Below, piece after piece: positions 34,342 through 42,566 of a stretch of 64,000 bases of DNA. Made by a program: the position numbers and the translations under genes. This DNA is from Pseudomonas sp. PSE14 (lineage in GTDB: Bacteria > Pseudomonadota > Gammaproteobacteria > Pseudomonadales > Pseudomonadaceae). The notes beneath the pieces were generated by a model that did not search any database, was not told the origin of the DNA, and worked only from the letters and a program-made list of their open reading frames with translations. The stretch spans positions 2,294,001 to 2,358,000 of the forward strand of contig NZ_CP115669.1 of the NCBI RefSeq assembly GCF_029203285.1. Reading direction: 5' to 3'. Numbering within the stretch: position 1 is the stretch's first letter; every line of letters starts with the position of its first letter.

Positions 34342-36180
34342 ATGAATGCCGACCTGATCCTGACCAACGGCCGCTTCCATACCATCGACCGCGAGAAACC
34401 CAACGCCACCGCCGTGGCTATCGCCGACGGCAAGTTCATCGCCGTGGGCACCGACGCCGAAGCCATGGCCCTGCGTGGTGGCGCCACCCGTGTCATCGAC
34501 CTGAAAGGGCGCACGGTGATTCCCGGCCTCAACGACTCGCACCTGCACCTGATCCGCGGCGGTTTGAACTACAACCTGGAGCTGCGCTGGGAGGGTGTGC
34601 CGTCCCTGGCCGACGCCCTGCGCATGCTCAAGGAACAGGCGCTGCGCACACCCTCGCCGCAATGGGTACGGGTGGTGGGCGGCTGGAACGAATTCCAGTT
34701 CGCCGAGCGCCGCATGCCGACTATCGAGGAATTGAACCAGGCGGCACCAGATACTCCGGTGTTCGTCCTCCACCTGTATGACCGCGCACTGCTCAACCGC
34801 GCCGCGCTGCGTGTGGTCGGCTACACCAAGGACACCCCGAACCCGCCCGGCGGCGAGATCGTCCGCGACAGCAACGGCGAACCCACCGGGATGCTGGTGG
34901 CGCGCCCCAACGCGATGATCCTTTACTCGACCCTGGCCAAGGGGCCGAAGCTGCCGTTCGAGTACCAGGTCAACTCCACCCGCCAGTTCATGCGCGAGCT
35001 GAACCGCCTGGGCGTCACCAGCGCCATCGACGCCGGCGGCGGCTTCCAGAACTACCCGGACGACTACCAGGTGATCCAGCAGCTGGAGAAGGACGACCAG
35101 CTCACCGTGCGCATCGCCTACAACCTGTTCACCCAGAAGCCCAAGGAAGAGCTGGCCGACTTCAAGAACTGGACCAGCAGCGTCGCCTACGGCCAGGGCA
35201 GCGACTTCCTGCGCCACAACGGCGCCGGCGAGATGCTGGTGTTCTCCGCCGCCGACTTCGAGGACTTCCTCGAACCGCGCCCGGACCTGCCGCCGAACAT
35301 GGAGGCGGACCTGGAGCCGGTGGTACGCCACCTGGTCGAACAGCGCTGGCCGTTCCGCCTGCACGCCACCTATGACGAGTCCATTTCGCGGATGCTCGAC
35401 GTGTTCGAGAAGGTCAACCTGGACGTGCCGTTCAACGGCCTGCACTGGTTCTTCGACCATTGCGAAACCATCTCGCCGAAGAACATCGAGCGCGTCCGGG
35501 CCCTGGGCGGCGGCATCGCCATCCAGGACCGCATGGCCTTCCAGGGCGAATACTTCGTCGACCGCTACGGCAAGCAGGCTGCCCAGGCCACGCCACCGAT
35601 CAAGCGCATGCTGTCCGAGGGCGTGCCGGTGGGCGCCGGCACCGACGCCACCCGCGTTTCCAGCTACAACCCCTGGACCTCGCTGTACTGGATGGTCAGC
35701 GGCAAGACCGTGGGTGGCATGGAGCTGTACCCCGAGGGCCTGTCCCGCGCCACCGCGCTGGAGCTGTACACCCACGGCAGCGCCTGGTTCTCCAACGAGC
35801 AGGGCAAGAAGGGCATGATCAAGGTGGGCCAGATGGCTGACCTCGCCGTGCTCTCGGCGGACTACTTCAGCGTGCCGGAAGAGGAGATCAAGGTCATCGA
35901 GTCGGTGCTCACCGTGGTCGACGGCCGGGTGGTGTTCGGCAGCGGCGACTTCGAGCGCCAGGCGCCGACCGCGATTCCGGTGCTGCCGGACTGGTCGCCG
36001 GTGGCCAAGGTGCCGGGGCACTGGCGCCCGCAGGCGCCGCTGCAACAGGCCGTGCACCAGTGCGCCGGCTCCTGTGGCGTGCATGGCCACAGCCACGAGC
36101 GGGCGCGCCAGTCGAGCGTGCCGGTGAGCGACTTCCAGGGCTTCTGGGGCGCTTTCGGCTGTTCCTGCTTCGCCTTCTGA
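34342..36180 (+). CDS. Amidohydrolase 3 family (YtcJ-like) with Cys/His-rich tail
   Basis: A 612-residue metal-dependent hydrolase. The N-terminal metal motif is H67-L-H69 (GLNDSHLHL), the body follows YtcJ-type amidohydrolases, and the metal Asp is in GAGTDATRVSSYNPW. Family members hydrolyse N-formyl or N-acyl compounds. The C-terminal about 40 residues are unusual, with CAGSCGVHGHSH and a final GCSCFAF. They could bind an extra metal. It ends 57 bases before the OprD porin, which may import its substrate. Confidence 0.88.
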   Translation: MNADLILTNGRFHTIDREKPNATAVAIADGKFIAVGTDAEAMALRGGATRVIDLKGRTVIPGLNDSHLHLIRGGLNYNLELRWEGVPSLADALRMLKEQALRTPSPQWVRVVGGWNEFQFAERRMPTIEELNQAAPDTPVFVLHLYDRALLNRAALRVVGYTKDTPNPPGGEIVRDSNGEPTGMLVARPNAMILYSTLAKGPKLPFEYQVNSTRQFMRELNRLGVTSAIDAGGGFQNYPDDYQVIQQLEKDDQLTVRIAYNLFTQKPKEELADFKNWTSSVAYGQGSDFLRHNGAGEMLVFSAADFEDFLEPRPDLPPNMEADLEPVVRHLVEQRWPFRLHATYDESISRMLDVFEKVNLDVPFNGLHWFFDHCETISPKNIERVRALGGGIAIQDRMAFQGEYFVDRYGKQAAQATPPIKRMLSEGVPVGAGTDATRVSSYNPWTSLYWMVSGKTVGGMELYPEGLSRATALELYTHGSAWFSNEQGKKGMIKVGQMADLAVLSADYFSVPEEEIKVIESVLTVVDGRVVFGSGDFERQAPTAIPVLPDWSPVAKVPGHWRPQAPLQQAVHQCAGSCGVHGHSHERARQSSVPVSDFQGFWGAFGCSCFAF

Positions 36181-36186
36181 AGACTC

Positions 36187-36208
36187 GCGCGGGCCTCAGG
36201 GCCCGCGC
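36187..36208 (+). terminator. Hairpin between amidohydrolase and porin genes
   Basis: Stem GCGCGGGC(C)/(G)GCCCGCGC with a small loop and a weak T-rich tail (TTTACTTTC). It could reduce read-through from the amidohydrolase gene into the porin gene. Confidence 0.5.
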
Positions 36209-36237
36209 TTTACTTTCGCCAGGATGGAGCCACTCTC

Positions 36238-37518
36238 ATGGCCCGCTGCATGCTTCGTTCAGTTTCCCTGCCGTTCCTGGCGCTGGCTGGCGCGGGTGTC
36301 TGTGCCGCCCCGCACGACGGCCTGCTGGAGGGCGCCAACTGGTCGCTGCTCAGCCGCAACTATTTCCTGCAGACCGACTACCGCACCCAGCCTTCGCCCA
36401 GCGGGCAGAGCTATCGCCAGGAGTGGGCGCAAGGCTTCATCGCCAACCTGGAGTCCGGCTTCACCCAGGGGACGATCGGCCTGGGCGTCGATGCTCACGC
36501 CTTCCTGGGCCTCAAGCTCGACAGCGGACGCGGCCGTGCCGGCACCGGCCTGTTGCCCCTGGACGCCGACGGGCGCGCGGACGATGACTACTCCTCCGCC
36601 GGTGGCGCGCTGAAGCTCGACCTGTCGCAGACCACCTTGAAGTTCGGCGAAATGACCGTGGAGACGCCGGTGTTCGATACCGGCGATAAGCGCCTGCAAC
36701 CCGAGTACGCCACCGGCACCCTGGTCGACTCCCGCGAGCTGGACGGCGTGCGCTTCCAGGCCGGGCGCTTCACCGCCTTCAAGAACCAGGACGCCAGCAC
36801 CGGCCGGGGTGATTTCGACGGCTATGGCGCCACCACCCGCGACAGCGCGGTGAGCTTCGCCGGCGCGGATTTCACCCCGTCCGATAACTATGGCGGCTCG
36901 CTGTTCGCCGGCCAGCTCGATGACACCTGGCGGCAGTACTACCTGAACCTGCATTACCTCGACGGAGGCCTGTGGCTGGACGGCAACCTCTACCGCACCC
37001 GCGATGAAGGGCAGGCCCATGCCGGCGCCATCGACACCACCGCCTGGAGCCTGGCGGCGCGCTATCGCCTGGGTGCGCAGAGCGTGATGCTGGGCTACCA
37101 GAAGATCGAAGGCGACACGCCGTTCGACTTCGTCGGCGGCGATTCCATCTACCTCGCCAACTCGATCAAGTACGCGGATTTCAACGGACCCGGCGAGCAC
37201 TCCTGGCAGGCGCGCTACGACCTCGACCTGGGCGTGCTCGGCGTGCCCGGCCTGAGCTTCATGACCCGCTATGTGCGCGGCAGTGGCATCGATGGCAGCC
37301 ATGCGCCATCCGATGGTGCCTATGCCGGGCAGTACGGTGACGGCGGACGCCATTGGGAGCGCGACAGCGACCTGCGCTACGTGGTCCAGGCCGGCCCGGC
37401 CAAGGACCTGTCGCTGCACCTGTCGCAGGTCAGTCACCGTGGCAACGACGAGCAGCCCGGCGCCGACATCGACCGGCTCTACGTGATCATTGAGTACCCG
37501 CTCAAGGGTGTGCTTTAG
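36238..37518 (+). CDS. OprD-family outer-membrane porin
   Basis: A 426-residue beta-barrel porin with a signal peptide (MLRSVSLPFLALAGAGVCA). OprD hallmarks are the N-terminal DGLLEGANWSLLSRNYF, the QEWAQGFIANLESGFTQGTI strand pair, GTLVDSRELDGVRFQAG and a C-terminal strand ending in a hydrophobic residue. OprD proteins admit specific small molecules such as amino acids or aromatic acids. Its place after the amidohydrolase suggests it takes up the same compound. The substrate is unknown. Confidence 0.93.
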   Translation: MARCMLRSVSLPFLALAGAGVCAAPHDGLLEGANWSLLSRNYFLQTDYRTQPSPSGQSYRQEWAQGFIANLESGFTQGTIGLGVDAHAFLGLKLDSGRGRAGTGLLPLDADGRADDDYSSAGGALKLDLSQTTLKFGEMTVETPVFDTGDKRLQPEYATGTLVDSRELDGVRFQAGRFTAFKNQDASTGRGDFDGYGATTRDSAVSFAGADFTPSDNYGGSLFAGQLDDTWRQYYLNLHYLDGGLWLDGNLYRTRDEGQAHAGAIDTTAWSLAARYRLGAQSVMLGYQKIEGDTPFDFVGGDSIYLANSIKYADFNGPGEHSWQARYDLDLGVLGVPGLSFMTRYVRGSGIDGSHAPSDGAYAGQYGDGGRHWERDSDLRYVVQAGPAKDLSLHLSQVSHRGNDEQPGADIDRLYVIIEYPLKGVL

Positions 37519-37526
37519 CTCAAACC

Positions 37527-38453
37527 CTAGCGGTGGGTCGGCTCGAACGGCGCACAGCCGATGTCGCGGCAGGCCAGGTTCTCGCCACTGAACTGCGCCG
37601 CGTCCTGGTCGAAGATGTCGCGTAGCCAGTCGCTCACCGCCTGGAAGCGGCCGATGCGACCGGCGTCGCGGTGGCTGAGCAGCCAGATTTCCCGCGCCAC
37701 CACCGGGCCGGTGAGGCGCACCAGGCCGTTGCGCTCGCCGAGGATGCACGGCAGCAGGGCCATGCCCAGGCCGGTTTCGCAGGCGTGGGTGAGGGTGGTC
37801 ACGCTGCTGGCACGCAACGCGTAGCTGGCGTTGGGCGCGAAGTGGCGCAGCCACTGCATTTCCGGGGTGTCGTCGAGTTCCTCGCCATAGGCCAGCCAGG
37901 GTTGCTGCGGCCAGTCCTGCGGCGGCAGCTCGGCGAGCGCCGTGGCGGCGTACACCGAGAAGCCGATGTCGGCGACCTTGCGCATCACCAGCGCGGCGTC
38001 TTCCTGCGGGCGCGCCATGCGCAGGGCGAAGTCGGCCTCGCGGCGGGTGAAGGACAGCGCGCGGTTGGCCGGGACCAGTTGCAGCTGCAGGTTGGGATAG
38101 GTGCGCGACAGCTTCGGCATGTGCTGCACCAGCCAGTGGCTGAACAGGAAGTCGATGGCCGTCAGGCGCACCGAGCCGGTAATCGCGCTGGCCTCGTTGC
38201 GGGTTTCCAGCAGCATGCTCTGCACATCGCCGAGGATACGTTCGCCATAGGCGAGGAAGGCCGTTCCGGCGTCGGTGGGCTTGTAGCCGGCGTTGTCGCG
38301 GATGAACAGGCGGGTCTGCAACGCCGACTCGGCCGCCACCAGGCGCCGGCTCATGGTCGAGGGGTCGACCCCGAGCGCGCGGCCGGCGGCGCTCAGGCTG
38401 CCGTGGCGGGCCAGGGCGAGCAGGATCGGGATGTCGTTCCAGTCGAAATTCAT
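37527..38453 (-). CDS. LysR-family transcriptional regulator
   Basis: A 308-residue LysR regulator with HTH at the N-terminus (MNFDWNDIPILLALARHGSL ... DPSTMSRRLVAAESALQTRLF) and an effector domain. The ATG at 38453 has a strong GAGGAG site 8 bases upstream. It converges on the porin gene and lies downstream of the minus-strand isochorismatase gene, so it may regulate either cluster. It is one candidate to recognise the duplicated operator at 31.7 and 32.9 kb. Confidence 0.9.
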   Translation of the reverse strand: MNFDWNDIPILLALARHGSLSAAGRALGVDPSTMSRRLVAAESALQTRLFIRDNAGYKPTDAGTAFLAYGERILGDVQSMLLETRNEASAITGSVRLTAIDFLFSHWLVQHMPKLSRTYPNLQLQLVPANRALSFTRREADFALRMARPQEDAALVMRKVADIGFSVYAATALAELPPQDWPQQPWLAYGEELDDTPEMQWLRHFAPNASYALRASSVTTLTHACETGLGMALLPCILGERNGLVRLTGPVVAREIWLLSHRDAGRIGRFQAVSDWLRDIFDQDAAQFSGENLACRDIGCAPFEPTHR

Positions 38454-38481
38454 GGCGCTCTCCTCGTATCCCGGCTTGCCA

Positions 38482-39009
38482 TCAGAAGCGTACGTCGGCG
38501 GCGGGGACGACCCTGGCGCGCTGGCCGAAGCTGCTGATGCTGCCCAGCACGGCATTGTGGTGGGCGCTGATCTGCGCGGCGCTGAGCACGGCGTTGTCCA
38601 CCGTGGAGTGGGCGTCGCGCACCAGGGTCACCGCGTAGCCCTGGGCGAGGGCGCGGCGGGTGGTGGTGTCGACGCAGTAGTCGCTCTGCAAGCCGCAGAT
38701 CACCAGGTGTTCGATGCCGCGCGCTTGCAGCAGGTCGGCGAGTTCGGTGCGCAGGAATGAGTCCGGGGTGGTCTTGCGTACCCTGAGGTCATCGGCGCCG
38801 GTCAGCAGGCGCGGCTCCAGTTGCCAGGCCTCGCTCTGGTAGGGCATGTCGCTGTCTTCGTGCTGGATCAATACCACCGGCACCCCGGCGTCGCGAGCGG
38901 CGCGGCTCATGCCGTTGATGCGTTGCAGCACGTTGTCGATATCGAAGCAGGGGTTGCTGCCGGAGCAGAGGTCGGACTGGACGTCGATGATCAGCAGGGC
39001 GGTGCTCAT
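38482..39009 (-). CDS. Cysteine hydrolase (isochorismatase/nicotinamidase-like)
   Basis: A 175-residue isochorismatase-fold hydrolase. Asp is in ALLIIDVQSDLC, Lys in VRKTTPDSF, and the Cys nucleophile in ICGLQSDYCVDTTTRRA. The DSF element and short length match the cysteine hydrolase group. AAGGA precedes the ATG at 39009. Different subgroup from the YcaC-like gene at 33048. It is 28 bases upstream of the LysR gene on the same strand. Confidence 0.9.
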   Translation of the reverse strand: MSTALLIIDVQSDLCSGSNPCFDIDNVLQRINGMSRAARDAGVPVVLIQHEDSDMPYQSEAWQLEPRLLTGADDLRVRKTTPDSFLRTELADLLQARGIEHLVICGLQSDYCVDTTTRRALAQGYAVTLVRDAHSTVDNAVLSAAQISAHHNAVLGSISSFGQRARVVPAADVRF

Positions 39010-39084
39010 TGCGGGAATCCTTGAGGGGCAACGGGACGACCGCTGGATGGTAGCTGCCCGCGCCGGGCTGGCCAATGCTGGCGA

Positions 39085-39119
39085 ATGCTTCGCTCCCGCG
39101 CCAGGCGGGAGCGAAGCAT
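39085..39119. terminator. 15-bp perfect inverted repeat
   Basis: Stem ATGCTTCGCTCCCGC / GCGGGAGCGAAGCAT with a 5-base loop, just after the SDR stop and before the isochorismatase gene on the minus strand. Probably a transcript end for the SDR gene; no T-run is present. Confidence 0.55.
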
Positions 39120-39123
39120 GGGT

Positions 39124-39882
39124 TCAGAGGAACATGCCGCCCGAGGCTTCGACGCGCTGGCCGTTGATCCAGCGGCTGCCGTCGGCGAACAGCGTGGCGA
39201 TGGCGCCGCCGATGTCGTCCGGCAGGCCGACGCGGCCCAGGGCGGTGTTGCTGGCGATCTGCCGGTTGATCTCGGCGTTGTCGCGCACCAGGCCGCCGCC
39301 GAAGTCGGTCTCGATGGCGCCCGGGGCGATGATGTTCACGCCGATGCCGCGTGCGCCCAGTTCCTTGGCCTGGTACTTGGTCAGCACTTCCATCGCGCCC
39401 TTCATGGCGGCGTAGGCGGCGTAGCCGGGCAGGGCGAAGCGGGTCAGGCCGGTGGAGACGTTGAGGATGCGCCCGCCGTCGGCGATCAGCGGCAGCAGCT
39501 TCTGGGTGAGGAAGAACGGGCCCTTGAACTGAATGTTCACCAGCTGATCGAACTGCGCCTCGGTGGTCTCGGCGAAGGCCGCGTGGATGCCGATGCCGGC
39601 GTTGTTCAGCAGGAAGTCGAAGCGGTCGCGGCCGAAGGTGTCGCGCAGGCCGTCACGGACCTGCTGGACGAAGGCGTCGAAGCTGGCGCTGTCGGCCACG
39701 TCCAGCGACAGCATCAGGGCGCGGCCGCCACGTTGTTCGATCTCGGCCGCCACCGCCTGGGCTTCGTTGGCCTGGCTGCGGTAGGTGCCGATGATGTCCA
39801 CGCCGGCAGCGGCGAGGTGCAGGGCGGCGTTGCGGCCGAGGCCACGGCTGGCGCCGGTGATGAGGGCGATCTTGCGGGTCAT
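39124..39882 (-). CDS. Short-chain dehydrogenase/reductase
   Basis: A 252-residue classical SDR. The cofactor loop TGASRGLG (residues 9-16), the NNAG motif in FLLNNAGIGIHA, a YAAYAAMKGAMEVLTK active-site segment (Tyr-x-x-x-Lys: YAAMK) and an N-terminal Arg pattern suggest NADPH use. Similar to 3-oxoacyl-ACP-reductase-like SDRs. GGAG precedes the ATG. Divergent from the LysR gene at 40011, with three shared octamers between them. Confidence 0.9.
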   Translation of the reverse strand: MTRKIALITGASRGLGRNAALHLAAAGVDIIGTYRSQANEAQAVAAEIEQRGGRALMLSLDVADSASFDAFVQQVRDGLRDTFGRDRFDFLLNNAGIGIHAAFAETTEAQFDQLVNIQFKGPFFLTQKLLPLIADGGRILNVSTGLTRFALPGYAAYAAMKGAMEVLTKYQAKELGARGIGVNIIAPGAIETDFGGGLVRDNAEINRQIASNTALGRVGLPDDIGGAIATLFADGSRWINGQRVEASGGMFL

Positions 39883-39919
39883 GGCGAAGCTCCGGTTTGG
39901 GTGGGGATGGAGAGAGCTT

Positions 39920-39996
39920 ATTGTTCGTTCTGTTGCTGATAAATCTTCTGGTTTCGGAAATACTGGTCGGAGCTTCCGAACAATAGCCCGAACAAT
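39920..39996. promoter_or_regulatory. Candidate LysR operator with three CGAACAAT repeats
   Basis: ATTGTTCG at 39920-39927, and CGAACAAT at 39977-39984 and 39989-39996. The latter two are direct repeats 12 bases apart and the first is inverted. They lie in the 128-bp gap between the divergent SDR and LysR genes, where an autoregulated LysR site is expected. Confidence 0.6.
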
Positions 39997-40010
39997 AGTG
40001 ACCTGCCGCC

Positions 40011-40934
40011 ATGATCCGTCCCGAGCTGCTGCGCACCTTCGTCCGCGTCACCGAACTGGCCAGCTTCACCCAGGCCGGCGAGCAGCTCGGCCTGCCGCGC
40101 TCCACGGTGTCCGAGCACATCCAGACCCTCGAAGCCCTGCTCGGCGCGCGGCTGCTGCAACGCACCACGCGCAAGGTCACGGCGACCCAGGACGGCCTGG
40201 TGCTCTACGAGCGCAGCAAGGACATGCTGGCCCAGCTGGACGAGTTGCAGGGCCTGTTCCGACAGCAGGACGAGGCGCTGGTCGGGCGCCTGCGGGTGGA
40301 CATGCCGACGGTGATGGCGCGCAAGCTGGTGATGCCGCGCCTGGGCGAGTTCCTCGCGCGGCATCCGGCGCTGGAGCTGGAGGTGAGTTGCACCGACCGC
40401 CGCGTCGATCTGGTGCGCGAGGGCTTCGACTGCGTGGTGCGCGTCGGTGCGGTGAGCGATCCGTCGGTGGTCGCGCGCACGCTCGGGCGGTTTCCCCAGG
40501 TCACTTGCGCCAGCCCCGCCTATCTCGCCGCGCATGGCGTGCCGGAAACCCTGGACGATCTCGCCGGGCACCGGCTGATCCATTACGTGAATGTGCTGGG
40601 TTCGCGCCCTTCGGGCTTCGAGTACCTGCAGCACGGCCAGACGCGTTACCTGCCGATGGGCGGCGCGCTCTCGGTGAATAGCGCCGAGGCCTACGAAAGC
40701 GCAGCCATGGGAGGACTGGGGATCATCCAGGTACCGATCCATGGCGTGCTGGATGACCTGGAGGCGGGCCGGCTGGTGCAGGTGCTGCGCGATGTGCCGC
40801 TGCCGCCCATGGACATCTCGCTGCTCTACGCCCACCGCCACCTGCCGCAGCGGGTGCGGGTGTTCATGCACTGGCTGACGCAACTGCTGGGCGAGCCCGG
40901 TGTGCTGGGCCCGCCCGTGTCTGCACGGGCCTAG
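40011..40934 (+). CDS. LysR-family transcriptional regulator
   Basis: A 307-residue LysR regulator of the DsvN/PecT-like group that usually controls a divergent reductase. HTH at residues 1-60 (IRPELLRTFVRVTELASFTQ ... RSTVSEHIQTLEALLGARLL), effector domain with CTDRRVDLVREGFDCVVRVG. It most likely regulates the SDR gene at 39124-39882. Its stop overlaps the end of the convergent HD-domain gene by 4 bases. Confidence 0.9.
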   Translation: MIRPELLRTFVRVTELASFTQAGEQLGLPRSTVSEHIQTLEALLGARLLQRTTRKVTATQDGLVLYERSKDMLAQLDELQGLFRQQDEALVGRLRVDMPTVMARKLVMPRLGEFLARHPALELEVSCTDRRVDLVREGFDCVVRVGAVSDPSVVARTLGRFPQVTCASPAYLAAHGVPETLDDLAGHRLIHYVNVLGSRPSGFEYLQHGQTRYLPMGGALSVNSAEAYESAAMGGLGIIQVPIHGVLDDLEAGRLVQVLRDVPLPPMDISLLYAHRHLPQRVRVFMHWLTQLLGEPGVLGPPVSARA

Positions 40935-41572
40935 CTGTCCCAGGCCGAGCCGAGGATCACGTCGCAGAAGTTGCCGCGCACGAAGTCCGGGTCCTTCATC
41001 GCCAGCACGTCGGCCTTGACGTTGCCGAAGGTGGTCTGCGGCTTGTCTTTGATGCCGTCGTAGAACGCCTGCAGGATGTCCTGCTTGAACTGCCCGCCGC
41101 GCGGGTGGGCGGCGACCACGGCGTCGCGCTGCGCTTCGGGGAACTGGTCGTGGGCGATGCCCAGCACGTCCATTTCCACGCCGGCGGTGACCAGGGCGAT
41201 CTCCGGCTTCATGTGCTGCGGAATGCCCGGCGTGGTGTGCAGGGCGATGGCCGTCCAGACGGTATCGATGTCGTCCTGCCTGATGCCGTGGCTGCGCAGG
41301 AATTCGGCGGCGCAGTCGGCGCCGTCCACTTCGAAGCGTTCGCACTGGCTGCAGTAGCGCGGCATCAGGCCCATGTCGTGGAACATGGCGCCGGCGTAGA
41401 GCAGTTCAGCGTCGTAGGCGAGGCCGTTGCGCGCGCCGGTCAGCGCGCCCCAGTAGTAGACGCGCGAGGAGTGGTGGAAGAGCAGGGGCGTGGCGTTGTC
41501 GCGGACCATTTCGGTAATGGCGCGGGCGAGGGCGCTGTCGGGGACGTTCACGCCGTCGAGTTCGAGGCTCAT
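40931..41572 (-). CDS. HD-domain hydrolase (cyanamide-hydratase-like)
   Basis: A 213-residue HD-superfamily protein. Metal ligands are in LFHHSSRVYYWG, the paired His-Asp in YAGAMFHDMGL, and a further His in AIALHTTPGIP. This pattern resembles the cyanamide hydratase/Ddi2-like group of the HD family rather than phosphodiesterases. GGAG precedes the ATG at 41572. The substrate is unknown. Confidence 0.85.
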   Translation of the reverse strand: MSLELDGVNVPDSALARAITEMVRDNATPLLFHHSSRVYYWGALTGARNGLAYDAELLYAGAMFHDMGLMPRYCSQCERFEVDGADCAAEFLRSHGIRQDDIDTVWTAIALHTTPGIPQHMKPEIALVTAGVEMDVLGIAHDQFPEAQRDAVVAAHPRGGQFKQDILQAFYDGIKDKPQTTFGNVKADVLAMKDPDFVRGNFCDVILGSAWDS

Positions 41573-41831
41573 GGTGGATCTCCAGGGTTGTGGCTGGGGA
41601 CGGCGGGGCCCTCGCCGTGTCGTGCTCATTGGAAATCCGCGGTGGCCCAGCGGCAATCGGTGGCTGGGGGCGAATCAGGACAAGCTGCGTTCGTTTGCTG
41701 CCAGCGCCTGCCATTCGACCGGTTGTCCGGAATCCGGCGAAGCAGCGCCTAGACTTGTCGACTTCGCTCATCGCCAAGCGACCACTACACACGCCGGCCC
41801 TATCGGCCGCGCGAAGACCAGGAGCATCGCC

Positions 41832-42332
41832 ATGCCCAGCTTGCAACGCATCAACCCCTGCCTGTGGTTCGACAACCAGGCCGAGGAGGCCGCGAAGTTC
41901 TACACCGGTATCTTCCCCAACTCCCGTATCGGCCAGGTTGCCTACTACAGCGAGGCGGGCCGCGAGCACCACGGCAAGGAGCCCGGCTCGGTGCTGACGG
42001 TGGCCTTCGAACTGGACGGCCAGGGCTTCCTCGCGCTCAACGGCGGGCCGGTGTTCACCTTCAACGAGGCGGTTTCGCTGATGGTCTGTTGCGACAGCCA
42101 GGCGGAGATCGACCACTACTGGGACAAGCTGTCCGCGGGTGGCCCGGTGGAAGCGCAGATGTGCGGCTGGCTGAAGGACCGCTTCGGGCTGTCCTGGCAG
42201 ATCGTTCCGCGCCACCTGGGTGAGATGGTGGCCGATGCCGACCCGGTGCGGGCCACGCGCACCATGCAGGCGGTGTTCACCATGAAGAAGCTCGACATGG
42301 CCGCGCTGGAGCGTGCCCACGCGGGCAACTGA
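41832..42332 (+). CDS. VOC-superfamily protein, PhnB-like (PF06983)
   Basis: A 166-residue single PhnB/3-demethylubiquinone-methyltransferase-like VOC protein. Hallmarks are NPCLWFDNQAEEAAKFYTGI, FPNSRIGQVAYY, GQGFLALNGGPVFTFNEAVS and a CGWLKDRFGLSWQIVP ending. These VOC proteins often act in small-molecule detoxification, but the specific role is unknown. AGGAG lies 8 bases before the ATG. Confidence 0.88.
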   Translation: MPSLQRINPCLWFDNQAEEAAKFYTGIFPNSRIGQVAYYSEAGREHHGKEPGSVLTVAFELDGQGFLALNGGPVFTFNEAVSLMVCCDSQAEIDHYWDKLSAGGPVEAQMCGWLKDRFGLSWQIVPRHLGEMVADADPVRATRTMQAVFTMKKLDMAALERAHAGN

Positions 42333-42566
42333 CGCGTCCGTCCGGGCGCCGCCGGAGGCGCTGGGAGCGAGGCTATAGTTCAAGGCGGGGTTGCGCGGCG
42401 CCAGGCAGCCAGGGAGGCGCGCACGGCCTTGCGGGAACCGGGGCAGAGGCTCCGGAGCATGCTGCTCTCGTGGAACGGTGTGGCCGTTGTTGTCGGTCGG
42501 TGGGTATTCGGTGAGCACGTGCCGTGTTGCAGCGAACTCCATCGACGGATAGCGGGAGACGGCATC
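42333..42566. other. Gene-free stretch before the multidomain lytic protein
   Basis: The 234 bases hold no convincing gene, REP or terminator. A GGGAG site lies 9 bases before 42567. I looked for a small immunity-type gene and did not find one with a ribosome site. Confidence 0.4.

Noticed and set aside
42333..42566. Small reading frames before the multidomain lytic gene as immunity genes
   Set aside because: None has a ribosome site, codon usage like its neighbours, or a membrane or signal segment expected of an immunity protein.
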